A stretch of DNA of 64,000 nt from Selenomonas dianae (GCF_030644225.1 NZ_CP128650.1:816001-880000), one strand, 5' to 3'; counted from the first letter of the stretch, positions 7,031 to 16,630 are shown. Numbers and translations are program-made. Notes: generated from the sequence alone by a model not told the origin.

Positions 7031-8090
7031 TGCGCTCCTTCAGAGCAGTCGGCTCTCATGGTTTGGTGCAGAGGGGGCGGACAGCGATGTTGTGCTCGCC
7101 AGTCGTGTGCGTCTGGCACGCAATCTCGTCGGACTTCCGTTCCCGGGACGTGCCGATCTCGGTCAGCTGGCAGAGATCCGGCAGTGTATCGATGTGGCTC
7201 TTGCAGATCTCGGTACGGAGCTTGGACAGCCGATTGACCGTATTGCACTTGACCAGCTCACGGCACTGCAGCGCGGTGTGCTGATCGAAAAACGTCTTGT
7301 CAGTGAAAAGTTTGCTGAGATGCTGCCGCACCGCATGGCATATATCAGCCGGGATACGCGTATCAGTATTCTCGTCAATGAGGACGATCATCTGCGCATC
7401 CAGTCGATGACACCGGGGCTGTCGCTCACGGCGGCGTTTGATATGGCATCACGGGTGGATGACTACATCGAGGCGCGGCTGGATCTTGCCTTTGATGAAA
7501 CGATGGGCTATCTGACGGCGTATCCGACGAATCTCGGGACGGGGCTGCGTGCCTCGGTCATTCTTCATTTGCCGGGGCTTGTCTATACGCGCAACATCGA
7601 GAATATTGTCAACACTTCCCCACAGATCGGACTTTCTGTGCACCCGCTTGAGGGGCTTGGCGAGGGCGCACATCTCTATAAGATTTCCAATCAGTTCACC
7701 CTCGGTTATTCCGAGGCGGAGATGATCGAGAATTTGCAGACGACTGTGGGGGAGATTGTCGCACATGAGCGTCGTGCCCGCAAGGCACTTTCCTGCTTTG
7801 GGAAGGATGGCGTCGAGGATGGCATTTGGCGTGCGTTTGGCATTTTGTCCTACGCGCGCGCGCTGACGGAGCAGGAGCTTTTCACGCTTGTTTCACGCGT
7901 GCGCTATGGTATCGACCGGGGGGTCATCAAAGAGGTGGCACCGGATGCCTATGCAGAGATCCTCGTCGCAGCACGGGATAACTATCTCAAATATGTGGCA
8001 GAAAATGAGAATCTGTCTGCGGGGGAAATTAGTGCCGTACGCGCTGCACGTGTGCGTACGATCTTACAAAAATACAGAATACAGGGATGA
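7020..8090 (+). CDS. mcsB: McsB protein arginine kinase
   Basis: This is a 356-residue protein of normal length. ATG 7020 lies inside the mcsA end and gives the expected N-terminus (LSWFGAEGADSDVVLASRVRLARNL). It is a phosphagen-kinase-like domain: SSRVRLARN-type nucleotide loop, LVNEDDHLRIQ, GYLTAYPTNLGTGLRASV and LGEGAHLYKISNQFTLG. It phosphorylates arginines to mark proteins for ClpCP and releases CtsR. The signature usually reads C-P-T-N-x-G-T; here the Cys is Tyr (TAY at codon ~171), unlike the Bacillus enzyme as I recall it. The other signature residues are present, so activity is plausible. Confidence 0.95.
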   Translation: MAVNALLQSSRLSWFGAEGADSDVVLASRVRLARNLVGLPFPGRADLGQLAEIRQCIDVALADLGTELGQPIDRIALDQLTALQRGVLIEKRLVSEKFAEMLPHRMAYISRDTRISILVNEDDHLRIQSMTPGLSLTAAFDMASRVDDYIEARLDLAFDETMGYLTAYPTNLGTGLRASVILHLPGLVYTRNIENIVNTSPQIGLSVHPLEGLGEGAHLYKISNQFTLGYSEAEMIENLQTTVGEIVAHERRARKALSCFGKDGVEDGIWRAFGILSYARALTEQELFTLVSRVRYGIDRGVIKEVAPDAYAEILVAARDNYLKYVAENENLSAGEISAVRAARVRTILQKYRIQG

Positions 8091-8103
8091 GGAGGGGGAC
8101 AGC

Positions 8104-10611
8104 TTGAACTACCGTCAATACTTCACACAGGCGGCAATCAAAGCCGTGGAATTTTCACAGTACATCGCACAGCGACGTGGAAAGGGATACATCGGTACGG
8201 GCCAGCTTCTGCTGGGTATTTTGCATATGCGCGAGACGATCTCGGCGGAGGTTATGGAAAAATTTGGTGTAGATTATGACAGCGTGGAACGTATTGTTCG
8301 CAGTGCGGACGGGTTTCAAGATGTCCTGCACCCCGCCGAGGATGCTCCGTACTATACACGACGTGCGCAGCGCGTCATGCAGGGGGCGATTGATACGGCA
8401 CGTGAGGAGCGTTCCTTTGTGACGACAGAGCACATCCTGCTCAGTTTGCTTACCGAGGCGGAGGGCGGTGCCGTCCATTCGCTTGAGGAACTGGATGTCG
8501 ACATCGAGGAGCTGCAGCGTGCGGTGCTTGAATGCATGAGCGAGGCAGAGGAGGAATCAAAGGAGAAGTCTGCACGTCAAAAAACGAAACGGGGAGGCGT
8601 CAAGGGGCTTCCCGCTTCGCTCAAGAAGTACGGGCGTGATCTGGTCGATGTCGCCCGTACGGGAGGGCTCGATCCCGTGATCGGGCGTGCGGGGGAGATT
8701 GATCGCGTGATCCAGATCCTCGCACGTCGTACCAAGAACAATCCCCTCCTCCTCGGAGAGGCGGGGGTTGGCAAGACTGCGGTCGCGGAGGGGCTTGCCC
8801 AACGCATCGCAGACGGGGAGGTACCGTTCCTGCTTGAGGATAAACGTGTCGTCACACTCTCGATGACGGCACTCGTTGCAGGGACGAAATATCGCGGTGA
8901 GTTCGAGGAGCGGCTCAAAAATGTGGTGGATGATGTCATCAAGGCGAAGAACATCATTCTTTTCATCGACGAGATCCATACGCTCATCCGCGCGGGCGGT
9001 GCGGAGGGGTCGCTGGATGCGGCGAACATCCTAAAGCCTGCCCTTGCGCGTGGGGAGATGCAGATCATCGGCGCGACGACACTCAGCGAGTATAAAAAGC
9101 ACTTTGCAAAGGACTCTGCATTGGCACGTCGCTTTCAGACGGTTCTGGTGGATGAGCCGAACGAGGAGAATGCGGAGAAAATTCTCTTTGGTCTGCGCAG
9201 CAAATACGAGGAGTTTCACCATGCGCACATTGAGGATTCCGCCATTCGTGCAGCGGTACGCCTCGCCAAGCGTTACATCACGGATCGCTGTCTCCCGGAC
9301 AAGGCGATTGACCTCATGGACGAGGCGGCATCGCGCGTGCGTATGAAGAGTGTGGGCAATACCGATCAGCTCATGGGGCTGCGCACAGAGATTGCAGAGA
9401 CGGTGAAGCAGAAGGATGCCGCGATCAGCGGGCAGGACTATGAGGCGGCGGCGCGTCTGCGCGACCGTGAGCAGGAACTGCGTGCGCACCTTGAGGCATC
9501 GCGCCTTGGAGAGGAGCAGCGGGCGGAGGTTCTGGTTTCTGAGAACGACATCGCGGATGTTGTGGCACAGTGGACGGGCATTCCCGTCCAACGCATCGCT
9601 GCCAAGGAGTCCGACCGTCTGCTTGCTCTTGAAAAGCAGATCAGCCGGCGCGTGATCGGTCAGGACGAGGCGGTACGCGCAGTGTCCAAGGCGGTGCGCC
9701 GTGCGCGTGCGGGCGTGAAGGATCCGCGTCGCCCGATCGGCTCGTTCCTCTTTCTCGGCTCGACGGGGGTGGGCAAGACGGAGCTTGCGCGTGCGCTCGC
9801 GGAATCCGTGTTTGGAACGGAGGATGCGATCATCCGCTTCGATATGTCCGAATACATGGAAAAGCATACGACGGCGCGACTTGTCGGTGCGCCTCCGGGC
9901 TATGTCGGCTACGAGGAGGGCGGTCAGCTCACGGATGCCGTGCGCAAAAAGCCGTTTTCCATCGTCCTCTTTGATGAAGTGGAAAAGGCACATCCTGATG
10001 TTTTCCATATGCTGCTGCAGGTGCTCGAAGATGGGCGGCTTACGGACGGGCAGGGAACGGTGACGGATTTCCGCAACACGATCATCATTATGACATCGAA
10101 CGCAGGGGCAAATCATCTGCGTTCCACAACGGGGACGATCGGCTTCACGGTCGGTCTGCAGACGAAGGATACAGACGAGGAACGCGTGAAGAAACAGGTT
10201 CTGGAGGAGGTGCGGAAGATTTTCCGTCCCGAATTTCTGAACCGCGTGGACGATATGATTGTATTCAACGCCCTCGGCACGCCGGAGCTGACGAAGATCG
10301 TGGATATTCTCTTGCGTGATGTAAAGGCACGCCTTGCCGAGCAGGAGATCAATATCGAGATCTGCCCGTCGGCGAAGCGTGTGCTCATCTCGAAGGGGAC
10401 GGATGTGAAATTTGGCGCACGTCCGCTGCGCCGCGCGATACAGAAGAACATTGAGGACGAACTTGCAGAGCGTATCCTCGCGCGTGATTTTACGGCGGGC
10501 GATGTCATCTCCGTGCGCAAGGCGGGCGATGGACTGGACTTTGTAAAAAAGGACACAAGCCGCAATAAGCGCGTAAAGGGAGAGAAGCAGGCATCCTATC
10601 ATGAAACCTGA
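8104..10611 (+). CDS. clpC: ClpC, AAA+ unfoldase of the ClpCP protease
   Basis: This is an 835-residue protein starting at TTG 8104, behind GAGGAGGGGG; this gives the standard N-domain start ([19 protein letters not shown]), whereas the longer upstream frame overlaps mcsB. The two Clp-N repeats (~1-145) carry the pArg-binding region. AAA1 has GEAGVGKT and FIDEIHTL, then the UVR/middle domain ([18 protein letters not shown]). AAA2 has GSTGVGKT and [12 protein letters not shown]. It delivers arginine-phosphorylated or adaptor-bound substrates to ClpP, encoded at 22259. Confidence 0.97.
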   Translation: MNYRQYFTQAAIKAVEFSQYIAQRRGKGYIGTGQLLLGILHMRETISAEVMEKFGVDYDSVERIVRSADGFQDVLHPAEDAPYYTRRAQRVMQGAIDTAREERSFVTTEHILLSLLTEAEGGAVHSLEELDVDIEELQRAVLECMSEAEEESKEKSARQKTKRGGVKGLPASLKKYGRDLVDVARTGGLDPVIGRAGEIDRVIQILARRTKNNPLLLGEAGVGKTAVAEGLAQRIADGEVPFLLEDKRVVTLSMTALVAGTKYRGEFEERLKNVVDDVIKAKNIILFIDEIHTLIRAGGAEGSLDAANILKPALARGEMQIIGATTLSEYKKHFAKDSALARRFQTVLVDEPNEENAEKILFGLRSKYEEFHHAHIEDSAIRAAVRLAKRYITDRCLPDKAIDLMDEAASRVRMKSVGNTDQLMGLRTEIAETVKQKDAAISGQDYEAAARLRDREQELRAHLEASRLGEEQRAEVLVSENDIADVVAQWTGIPVQRIAAKESDRLLALEKQISRRVIGQDEAVRAVSKAVRRARAGVKDPRRPIGSFLFLGSTGVGKTELARALAESVFGTEDAIIRFDMSEYMEKHTTARLVGAPPGYVGYEEGGQLTDAVRKKPFSIVLFDEVEKAHPDVFHMLLQVLEDGRLTDGQGTVTDFRNTIIIMTSNAGANHLRSTTGTIGFTVGLQTKDTDEERVKKQVLEEVRKIFRPEFLNRVDDMIVFNALGTPELTKIVDILLRDVKARLAEQEINIEICPSAKRVLISKGTDVKFGARPLRRAIQKNIEDELAERILARDFTAGDVISVRKAGDGLDFVKKDTSRNKRVKGEKQASYHET

Positions 10612-10750
10612 GGCACAGCGCAATGTGCTTGCACCGCCGTCCCGCACGGGGCGTGCGGGGGATTTCCTCCTCAATCTGGGCTGGTCACTGTACTGGCTTG
10701 TGCGTGCGGTATTTCGTGTGCTGACATATCGGAAACGGAAGGGGCTGTAA
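10601..10750 (+). CDS. 49-residue membrane-associated protein overlapping clpC
   Basis: ATG 10601 overlaps the clpC stop by 11 bp and the frame runs to TAA 10748-10750. The product has a polar N-terminus ([20 protein letters not shown]), a hydrophobic/aromatic segment (FLLNLGWSLYWLVRAVFRVL) and a basic end (TYRKRKGL). The overlap, the weak GAGAAGCAGG ribosome site and the terminator immediately after suggest a real, translationally coupled last gene of the operon. Function unknown; conservation in relatives would decide. Confidence 0.5.
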   Translation: MKPEAQRNVLAPPSRTGRAGDFLLNLGWSLYWLVRAVFRVLTYRKRKGL

Positions 10751-10770
10751 ACCGCAGTCCCTTTTCTTTT
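10739..10770 (+). terminator. Terminator after the clpC operon
   Basis: AAGGGGCTG (10739-10747) pairs with CAGTCCCTT (10755-10763) with one G-U pair, followed by TTCTTTTG. The left arm overlaps the end of the 49-residue ORF. Confidence 0.6.
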
Positions 10771-10783
10771 GTTAGGAGATTCT

Positions 10784-12160
10784 ATGGCAAAGAAGAAAAA
10801 AACTGCGTATGTCTGTCAAAATTGCGGTTATGACACGTTCAAGTGGATGGGGAAATGTCCGGGCTGCGGGGCGTGGAACTCCCTTGTGGAGGAAATCATA
10901 ACGCCCTCCGTAGAGGAACAACGTGGGATCGGAACGATTCAATCCGAGCCGCCGCAGTCCATCGGCAGCATCGCCGTTGAGGATCTGCCGCGCTTTTCGA
11001 CGGGATCGGGCGAACTCGATCGCGTGCTCGGCGGCGGTGTGATTCCCGGCTCGATGGTGCTTATCGTGGGCGACCCGGGGGTTGGCAAGTCGAGTCTGAC
11101 GCTGCGCATCTCGGCAGATATTGCGCGCGCAGGAAAGCGCGTTCTCTATGTGACGGGAGAGGAGAGCGCACGCCAGATCCGTATGCGCGCGGATCGTCTG
11201 CACGCGATTGCGGATGATCTGCTCGTCGTCAGCGAGACGAACCTCGATGCGATCTGTGCCCATGTGGAGCGCGAGCAGCCCGCACTTTTCATCATCGACT
11301 CCATTCAGACCATGTACCGCCCCGACATTGAGAGCGCACCCGGCAGTGTCTCGCAGGTGCGCGAGTGTGCAATGGAACTGATGCGTGTGGCAAAGACAGC
11401 TGGTATCGCCGTATTCGTCATCGGGCATGTGACAAAGGAAGGCAGCCTCGCAGGACCGCGTGTTCTTGAGCACATTGTCGATACGGTGCTCTACTTCGAG
11501 GGCGAGCGCAACGCCGAGTACCGCGTGCTGCGTGCCGTGAAGAATCGCTTTGGCAGCACGAACGAGCTCGGGCTCTTTGAGATGCGCGATGTCGGATTGG
11601 TCGATGTTCCCGATGCCTCGAAACTCTTTCTCTCGGAGCGTGCGATGGAGAGCGGCTCGATCATCGTGCCGACCGTGGAGGGGACGCGTCCTCTGCTCGT
11701 CGAGGTGCAGGCACTTGTTGCGCCAACCCCGTACCAGCCGCCACGCAGGACTGCGGACTCTGTGGATGTGAAGCGTATCCAACTGCTTCTTGCCGTGCTC
11801 GAAAAGCGCGTGAAGCTGCCCATCGGTGCGGCGGATGTTTATGTCAAGGTGGCGGGGGGCATCCGTCTCGACGAACCTGCCGCCGATCTGGCACTCAGCG
11901 TTGCAATGGCATCCAGCTTTGCGAATCGTCTGCCGCGCCCACATATGGTCGTCTGCGGCGAGGTTGGACTTTCGGGCGAAGTGCGTGCCGTATCCCAGGC
12001 GGAGTTACGCGTCGCCGAGGCGCGGCGGCTCGGTTTCAAGGCAGCCCTCCTGCCCATGAAGAACTATCGCCAGCTGCAGGGGAAATTTGATGATATGGCA
12101 ATCTTTGGTGCAGAGAGCATCGGCGATGCGCTGAAATGTGCCATGCCAAAAAATATTTAA
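10784..12160 (+). CDS. radA: DNA repair protein RadA (Sms)
   Basis: This is a 458-residue protein from ATG 10784 (ribosome site TTAGGAG). Four-Cys zinc finger (CQNCGYDTFKWMGKCPGCGAWNSL, residues ~10-33), RecA-like ATPase with GDPGVGKSSL (Walker A), FIIDSIQTM (Walker B) and the RadA signature KNRFGSTNELG, then a Lon-protease-like C-terminal domain (GGIRLDEPAADLALSVAMASS) without proteolytic function in this family. It is a branch-migration helicase in recombination and transformation. Placement after ctsR-clpC is common in Firmicutes. Confidence 0.97.
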   Translation: MAKKKKTAYVCQNCGYDTFKWMGKCPGCGAWNSLVEEIITPSVEEQRGIGTIQSEPPQSIGSIAVEDLPRFSTGSGELDRVLGGGVIPGSMVLIVGDPGVGKSSLTLRISADIARAGKRVLYVTGEESARQIRMRADRLHAIADDLLVVSETNLDAICAHVEREQPALFIIDSIQTMYRPDIESAPGSVSQVRECAMELMRVAKTAGIAVFVIGHVTKEGSLAGPRVLEHIVDTVLYFEGERNAEYRVLRAVKNRFGSTNELGLFEMRDVGLVDVPDASKLFLSERAMESGSIIVPTVEGTRPLLVEVQALVAPTPYQPPRRTADSVDVKRIQLLLAVLEKRVKLPIGAADVYVKVAGGIRLDEPAADLALSVAMASSFANRLPRPHMVVCGEVGLSGEVRAVSQAELRVAEARRLGFKAALLPMKNYRQLQGKFDDMAIFGAESIGDALKCAMPKNI

Positions 12161-12208
12161 GAGGGGACGTATTTGTTTCGATAAAAGAGTAGAAGAGGTG
12201 ATGTGTAG

Positions 12209-14008
12209 ATGAATGCAAGTAATCTCATGGCTGTATCGACAGCCGATGGGATCTCTGCGGGGGCAGGAGCACCGAAGGGGCGCACCGAGACCGCGGGGAA
12301 TCGTGCGCAAACAGCCTCAGGGAAGAATTCGTTCAGCGATACATTTGGCGCACTGCAAAAGGGAATGGGTGCAGACGCGTCAAAGACCGAGATGCGTGAA
12401 GCTCCTGTAAAAACGGCACAGACGAAGGTGCCTCAGACGGGAAGCACCGTACCGTCGCCGGACACACAGGATGTGACGGCAGAAATGCCGAAAATGGTCG
12501 ATCAGAAAACAGGGATCGACGCCAAAAAAACCTTATCCGTGGATGATCCCACGGCCGATGCTTCTGCTGTGGCGGCATTGGCGGCGCTTGTAAACACGGA
12601 TCGAACAAGCGTGGATGTAAATGTGAATGAGGGGCTGGATGCTGCGCTCACAGAGATCCTTGAGCGTTATGATTTGACGGCGGAACAGCTCGGTGACAAA
12701 AAGCTGCAAACTGCCGTGCAGAATCTCCTGCAGCAGATGCCGGAGGAGGGGGTGAAGAGCCGTAATCTCCTTCTTGCACTGGAAGGAAATCCTCCGACGC
12801 AGTCGGTCAGTGCAGAAGAGCTTACGACCGTGCAGGAGTCTGTGTCAGCGGTGTCACGTACCTCCCTGCAGTCTGCTCCCACATCGTCCCAAGTTCCGCG
12901 TCTGGCGGCACTGGATGCCGTACCTCCCGCACAGCTGCGTGCAGCACTGGCGGCTTCGGCTGCATCGACTGAGGTGCAGATGCCCTCTGTCGATGCGGCG
13001 ACAGAGGATGCTGTCGCGCCTTTGTCGGAGCAGTCCTCTGCAATGGACGATCTGATACCGCGCAATCCTGCGTCATCCGGCGCTTCTGCGCGTTTTGAGG
13101 AGATGGTCGCACCTGTGGAGATGCAGCAGTCCCCTGTGAAGTCAATGGCGGCGGACATCGTTGCCGCGCCGCTTTTGCGGGCACAGGCGGAGACGGCTTC
13201 TGCCGCTGCGCAGGGAAAATCTGCCGTGGATCTCGTTGGAGAGAATCTGATCGGTGAGGAGACTGCCGCAAATCCGCTCACCGTCCTTGCACAGCGTACG
13301 ATGCGTCATGATACGATGCAGGGCGATACGACGGGGCAGCAGAGCAGTGCACAAGAGGAGCAGTCACTGGCAAGCGGGCAGCAGGATGTGCGCATGGCAT
13401 CGGACACGGTCTTTGAGATTCCGACGCGCTTGGCAGAAACGATGCCGCAGCCCGCACAGCCCATCGCTGCACAGACGGGAGCGAATCCGCTTCCCATGCA
13501 GGATGTCAATGCTCCCGTACAGACGCAGGAGGCACAGCGTCCGCAGCCGGACTATGAGATCCCGCGTCAGATCGTCGAGCAGGCGCGCCTTTTGCGCACG
13601 CTCACGGACACGCAGATGGTCATTCGGCTCAAGCCCGAACATCTCGGTGAGCTGACCCTGCGTGTCGCTGTCGGGTCGGATGGCGCGGTGCAGGCTTCCT
13701 TCCATAGTGACAATGCCCATGTGCGGAACGTCATAGAGAACTCCCTTGTCCAGCTTCGACAGGAACTGACCAACCAAGGGATCAAGGTCGACCGCGTCGG
13801 TGTGTACGCAGGTCTCACGGATGGTCAGATGCCGCAGGGGCAGGGACAGGAAGCGTGGCAGCAGCAGAGCAGCCACCGCAGCGAGACACAACGTTACACG
13901 CGCGGTGATGCCGACGACTATCTTGATGAGATAGACGGACTAGCGCCGATCACAGCGGAGGAGATGGGCGGCAGTGTCGGCGCAGATGGCGTAGACTATC
14001 GCGTATAG
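12209..14008 (+). CDS. fliK: Flagellar hook-length control protein FliK
   Basis: This is a 599-residue protein. Residues 1-~440 are low-complexity, rich in Ala, Gln, Ser and Thr, the expected unstructured ruler. The C-terminal ~110 residues hold the Flg_hook domain (VIRLKPEHLGELTLRVAV, then VIENSLVQLRQELTNQGIKVDRVGVYAG). FliK measures the hook and switches export specificity at FlhB. The start has AGAGGTGATG upstream. flgD follows after 15 bp, the usual fliK-flgD order. No other hook gene follows in the window. Confidence 0.93.
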   Translation: MNASNLMAVSTADGISAGAGAPKGRTETAGNRAQTASGKNSFSDTFGALQKGMGADASKTEMREAPVKTAQTKVPQTGSTVPSPDTQDVTAEMPKMVDQKTGIDAKKTLSVDDPTADASAVAALAALVNTDRTSVDVNVNEGLDAALTEILERYDLTAEQLGDKKLQTAVQNLLQQMPEEGVKSRNLLLALEGNPPTQSVSAEELTTVQESVSAVSRTSLQSAPTSSQVPRLAALDAVPPAQLRAALAASAASTEVQMPSVDAATEDAVAPLSEQSSAMDDLIPRNPASSGASARFEEMVAPVEMQQSPVKSMAADIVAAPLLRAQAETASAAAQGKSAVDLVGENLIGEETAANPLTVLAQRTMRHDTMQGDTTGQQSSAQEEQSLASGQQDVRMASDTVFEIPTRLAETMPQPAQPIAAQTGANPLPMQDVNAPVQTQEAQRPQPDYEIPRQIVEQARLLRTLTDTQMVIRLKPEHLGELTLRVAVGSDGAVQASFHSDNAHVRNVIENSLVQLRQELTNQGIKVDRVGVYAGLTDGQMPQGQGQEAWQQQSSHRSETQRYTRGDADDYLDEIDGLAPITAEEMGGSVGADGVDYRV

Positions 14009-14023
14009 CGAGGAGGAAATATC

Positions 14024-14578
14024 GTGGCAAGTTCAAACCCGCTCAATACCATTACAACCGGTGGTGTTACGCAGAAGCTCTCTGAGTACGAAGCGGCACA
14101 GAATCAGGCAAAAGCGAAGGATAAGAAGAACGATACGCTCGGAAAGGATGCTTTCCTGAAGTTGCTCGTCACACAGATGCGCTATCAGGATCCGCTCGAT
14201 CCGCAGGACAACAGCCAGTATCTCTCGCAGCTCGCGCAGTTCTCCGCGCTTGAGCAGATGACCAACGTTTCCAAGGGACTTGAGAACGTGTCGAAGATCG
14301 TCGACAATATCAACTCCTCCGTCCTCATCGGACAGTTGAGCAATATGATCGGACAGCCCGTCCAGTGGAACAGCGTGGTTCTGGGTGCGGATAAAAAGCC
14401 GCTCAAGAACAGCGATGGAACGGTGAAGACGCAGAGCTATGAGGGCAAGATCATCGGTGTGAGCATCACCGACGGTCAGCCGAGCGTCATTGCTGACGTG
14501 AACGGTAAGACACATCAGGTTCAGGTATCCGACATCGTGCGTGTCGGCCGCCTTCAGGCAGAGAAGCCGAAACCGTGA
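14024..14578 (+). CDS. flgD: Flagellar hook capping protein FlgD
   Basis: This is a 184-residue protein starting at GTG 14024 behind GAGGAGGA. The conserved N-terminal FlgD segment is clear: LGKDAFLKLLVTQMRYQDPL, then PQDNSQYLSQLAQFSALEQM. FlgD caps the growing hook for FlgE assembly. The usual C-terminal FlgD Ig/Tudor region is reduced to ~80 residues (VQVSDIVRVGRL at the end). A strong terminator follows, so this pair ends its operon. Confidence 0.95.
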   Translation: MASSNPLNTITTGGVTQKLSEYEAAQNQAKAKDKKNDTLGKDAFLKLLVTQMRYQDPLDPQDNSQYLSQLAQFSALEQMTNVSKGLENVSKIVDNINSSVLIGQLSNMIGQPVQWNSVVLGADKKPLKNSDGTVKTQSYEGKIIGVSITDGQPSVIADVNGKTHQVQVSDIVRVGRLQAEKPKP

Positions 14579-14581
14579 GTA

Positions 14582-14625
14582 AAAAGCGACCTGCGAAGAC
14601 ATATTCCTTCGCGGGTCGCTTTTTT
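14582..14625 (+). terminator. Terminator after flgD
   Basis: AGCGACCTGCGAAG (14585-14598) pairs with CTTCGCGGGTCGCT (14607-14620) with one bulge, flanked by A-run and T-run. It can act in both directions; the LysR gene converges on it from the right. Confidence 0.85.
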
Positions 14626-14656
14626 AGAAATCGTTGATAAAATGAAGTCTGTTCTG

Positions 14657-15562
14657 TTACTCAAATGATGCATTAGGGGTGTTTGTATCGTCGAAGCGAC
14701 GGATCAGGAACTGCTGAAAGCAGATTGCCGCCGGTGGCAGTTGACGCTGTGTGTTCCATGCGACACCGACGGCACGCTTGCAGATTGGGAACGAAACGGG
14801 GATGTAGCGCAGCTCCGGATGCTCGACCCCGGCGAGTTTTGGCAGGAGGCTCACACCGAGCCCCGCAGCGACCAACCCCGAGATGGTCGATACATCGTCG
14901 CCTTCGAACGTGATTTCGGGATGAATGCCCGCGAGGTCGAAGAATTGATCGACGAGGATGCGCAGACTGTAGCTGCTCTTCATCGCGATCAGCGGTTCAT
15001 CCTCAAGCTCACGTAGATTGATTTGCTCGCGGTCGGCAAACGGATGCCCGAGCGGCACGGTGACGAAGAGTTCCTCTGACCAGAGATAGACCCACGCGCT
15101 GTATTCCGTCGTTGGGATGGTGGAGCAGAGACAGAGATCCGTTTCCCCTGCCGCAACCTGCTGTGCCAGTGTGGACGAGTCCTGCTGATTCAGTTGTACA
15201 CGGATGTCGGGGAAACTCGCGCGAAAGTCCTGCAGAATATGTGGCAGGACATAGCTGCCAAGCGAGTGGATGAACGAGAGCCTGAACTCGGTGGAAACCT
15301 CTGCGTGTGCGCTGTTCGCCTCCTCGCGTGCGCTGTCCACCTCGCGCAGAATGCGGTCTACGCGGCGCAGAAGCCGTTCTCCCTCCGATGTCAGCTCGAT
15401 TTCTCCATCGTGACGCTTGAAGAGGGGGATCTCAAGATCCTTTTCCAGTTTTGCCATTGAGCGGCTGAGTGCGGGCTGCGTCACATCCAGCATCCGCGCT
15501 GCGCGTGTAAAGTGGCGGATGTTTGCCATAACTTGAAAGTATTTTAATTGTGCAAGTTCCAT
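14657..15562 (-). CDS. LysR-family transcriptional regulator
   Basis: This is a 301-residue protein. The N-terminal winged helix (MELAQLKYFQVMANIRHFTR, then AARMLDVTQPALSRSMAKLE) and a periplasmic-binding-protein-like effector domain (residues ~90-290, with FIHSLGSYVLPHILQDFRASFP and GLVAAGLGVSLLPKL) have normal LysR length. The ribosome site is AAAGGAATAAT. The neighbours (flagellar operon on one side, an unknown gene on the other) do not reveal the effector or target. Confidence 0.93.
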   Translation of the reverse strand: MELAQLKYFQVMANIRHFTRAARMLDVTQPALSRSMAKLEKDLEIPLFKRHDGEIELTSEGERLLRRVDRILREVDSAREEANSAHAEVSTEFRLSFIHSLGSYVLPHILQDFRASFPDIRVQLNQQDSSTLAQQVAAGETDLCLCSTIPTTEYSAWVYLWSEELFVTVPLGHPFADREQINLRELEDEPLIAMKSSYSLRILVDQFFDLAGIHPEITFEGDDVSTISGLVAAGLGVSLLPKLAGVEHPELRYIPVSFPICKRAVGVAWNTQRQLPPAAICFQQFLIRRFDDTNTPNASFE

Positions 15563-15796
15563 TCGATTATTCCTTTCTGGTATTTTATTATATCTGTAGA
15601 AAGGATAATATTCAATGAAGGAAAAGAAAAATTCTATGTAGGTTTTTTATATTTTCTATTACTGATTGTTATAAGATGTGTTCATCCAGAAAGTACTTAG
15701 GCCGCATAAAATTGTAAAGTTAATTTTTTTGAAAAACGATATATTTAAATAGAGGAAAAATATAACTTGTTATATGAAAATGAAAGGAAGAGGATC

Positions 15797-16363
15797 ATGA
15801 GAATCGAGCAAACGTCAGCGGATGTTCTTGGACGGATGAATCAGACGCAAGGTGTAAAGAAACATAATGCGGGCGACTTTGCGTCGGTGCTTTCATCGGT
15901 TCAGTCCGAGCAGACGAAGAAGGCGGCGGAGAAAGAGCCGAAGGTCGGGAATCCTCTCGGTATTCCCGACGAGGAGTATCGGTGGTATTTCAGCGGTCTG
16001 CGTTATGATGCCGATCACGTTGCATATTTTCCACCGCATGACGCTCCGGTCGAGCAGCAGCGTGCTTGGTATGAAGCCGTCAAAGGCTTGTCTCATTCGG
16101 AGATGCAGTCGTTCATGTCGGATCTTTCGTTGGCTTTGCGCGGTGAAAAAGATTACCTCAGCTATGATGAGATGACCGAAAAAATTCAAAAGCTCGGCTA
16201 TCGCGGCGTTCTGGAAGAAGGTCAAAAATGGATGAAGGAGGTTGCACATGACAGCGCCGGCGTTGTAGATGAGGAGAGCTTTGCGATCATCAAGCGCCAT
16301 CTCCGTCTGTATGATGAGCTTCTCGATGAATGGCTCAAAGGAGAGAAGAAGGAGGACAAGTGA
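15797..16363 (+). CDS. Hypothetical protein
   Basis: This is a 188-residue protein from ATG 15797, behind GGAAGAGG; an earlier in-frame ATG at 15767 lacks a ribosome site. The N-terminus (MRIEQTSADVLGRMNQTQGV, then a Lys/Glu-rich linker) resembles the flexible start of flagellar or exported proteins. The rest is helical with GIPDEEYRWYFSGLRYDADHV and YDEMTEKIQKLGYRGVLEEG. There is no signal peptide. The sequence before it (15563-15796) is AT-rich with no clear promoter. Its terminator is at 16407. Function unknown. Confidence 0.6.
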   Translation: MRIEQTSADVLGRMNQTQGVKKHNAGDFASVLSSVQSEQTKKAAEKEPKVGNPLGIPDEEYRWYFSGLRYDADHVAYFPPHDAPVEQQRAWYEAVKGLSHSEMQSFMSDLSLALRGEKDYLSYDEMTEKIQKLGYRGVLEEGQKWMKEVAHDSAGVVDEESFAIIKRHLRLYDELLDEWLKGEKKEDK

Positions 16364-16406
16364 GGCAAGGGTATTGACGTGGGAACGATTACGTCTGCGC
16401 AATACG

Positions 16407-16442
16407 ATGAAGGGGCACGGAAGGCAGCCCCTTCATTTTTTT
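16407..16442 (+). terminator. Terminator before tRNA-Ser
   Basis: GAAGGGGC (16409-16416) pairs with GCCCCTTC (16427-16434), followed by ATTTTTTTC. It ends the gene stopping at 16363 and directly precedes the tRNA promoter. Confidence 0.8.
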
Positions 16443-16443
16443 C

Positions 16444-16472
16444 TTGACAACTTCGATATGTTCTGTTAATAT
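16444..16472 (+). promoter_or_regulatory. Promoter of tRNA-Ser
   Basis: TTGACA (16444-16449), a 17-bp spacer and TAATAT (16467-16472), 34 bp before the mature tRNA 5' end. Confidence 0.8.
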
Positions 16473-16506
16473 ATCCCATGTCGTTGATGAAGCGAAAAAA
16501 GAATAT

Positions 16507-16597
16507 GGAGTGGTACTCAAGAGGCTGAAGAGGACGGTTTGCTAAATCGTTAGAGTGGGTAACCGCTGCGAGAGTTCGAATCTCTCCCACTCCGCCA
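16507..16597 (+). tRNA. tRNA-Ser, anticodon GCT
   Basis: The acceptor arm GGAGTGG pairs with CCACTCC at the 3' end, followed by discriminator G and an encoded CCA (16595-16597). The anticodon loop GTTTGCTAAATC gives GCT, reading AGC/AGU serine codons. The long variable arm (GAGTGGGTAACCGCTGC region) is the class II arm of serine tRNAs, and the T-loop reads GTTCGAATC. Total 91 nt. Confidence 0.95.
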
Positions 16598-16607
16598 TTT
16601 TTGTTCT

Positions 16608-16630
16608 AAGCCTTATCGGGCTTTTTTTGT
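16608..16630 (+). terminator. Short terminator after tRNA-Ser
   Basis: AAGCC-TTATCG-GGCTT is followed by TTTTTGTTTTT, 10 bp past the tRNA. Confidence 0.6.

Noticed and set aside
9031-10674. 547-residue open frame on the minus strand
   Set aside because: Antisense to clpC; composition typical of a shadow frame.
14657-15562. LysR gene as part of the flagellar operon
   Set aside because: It is on the opposite strand and separated by a strong bidirectional terminator.
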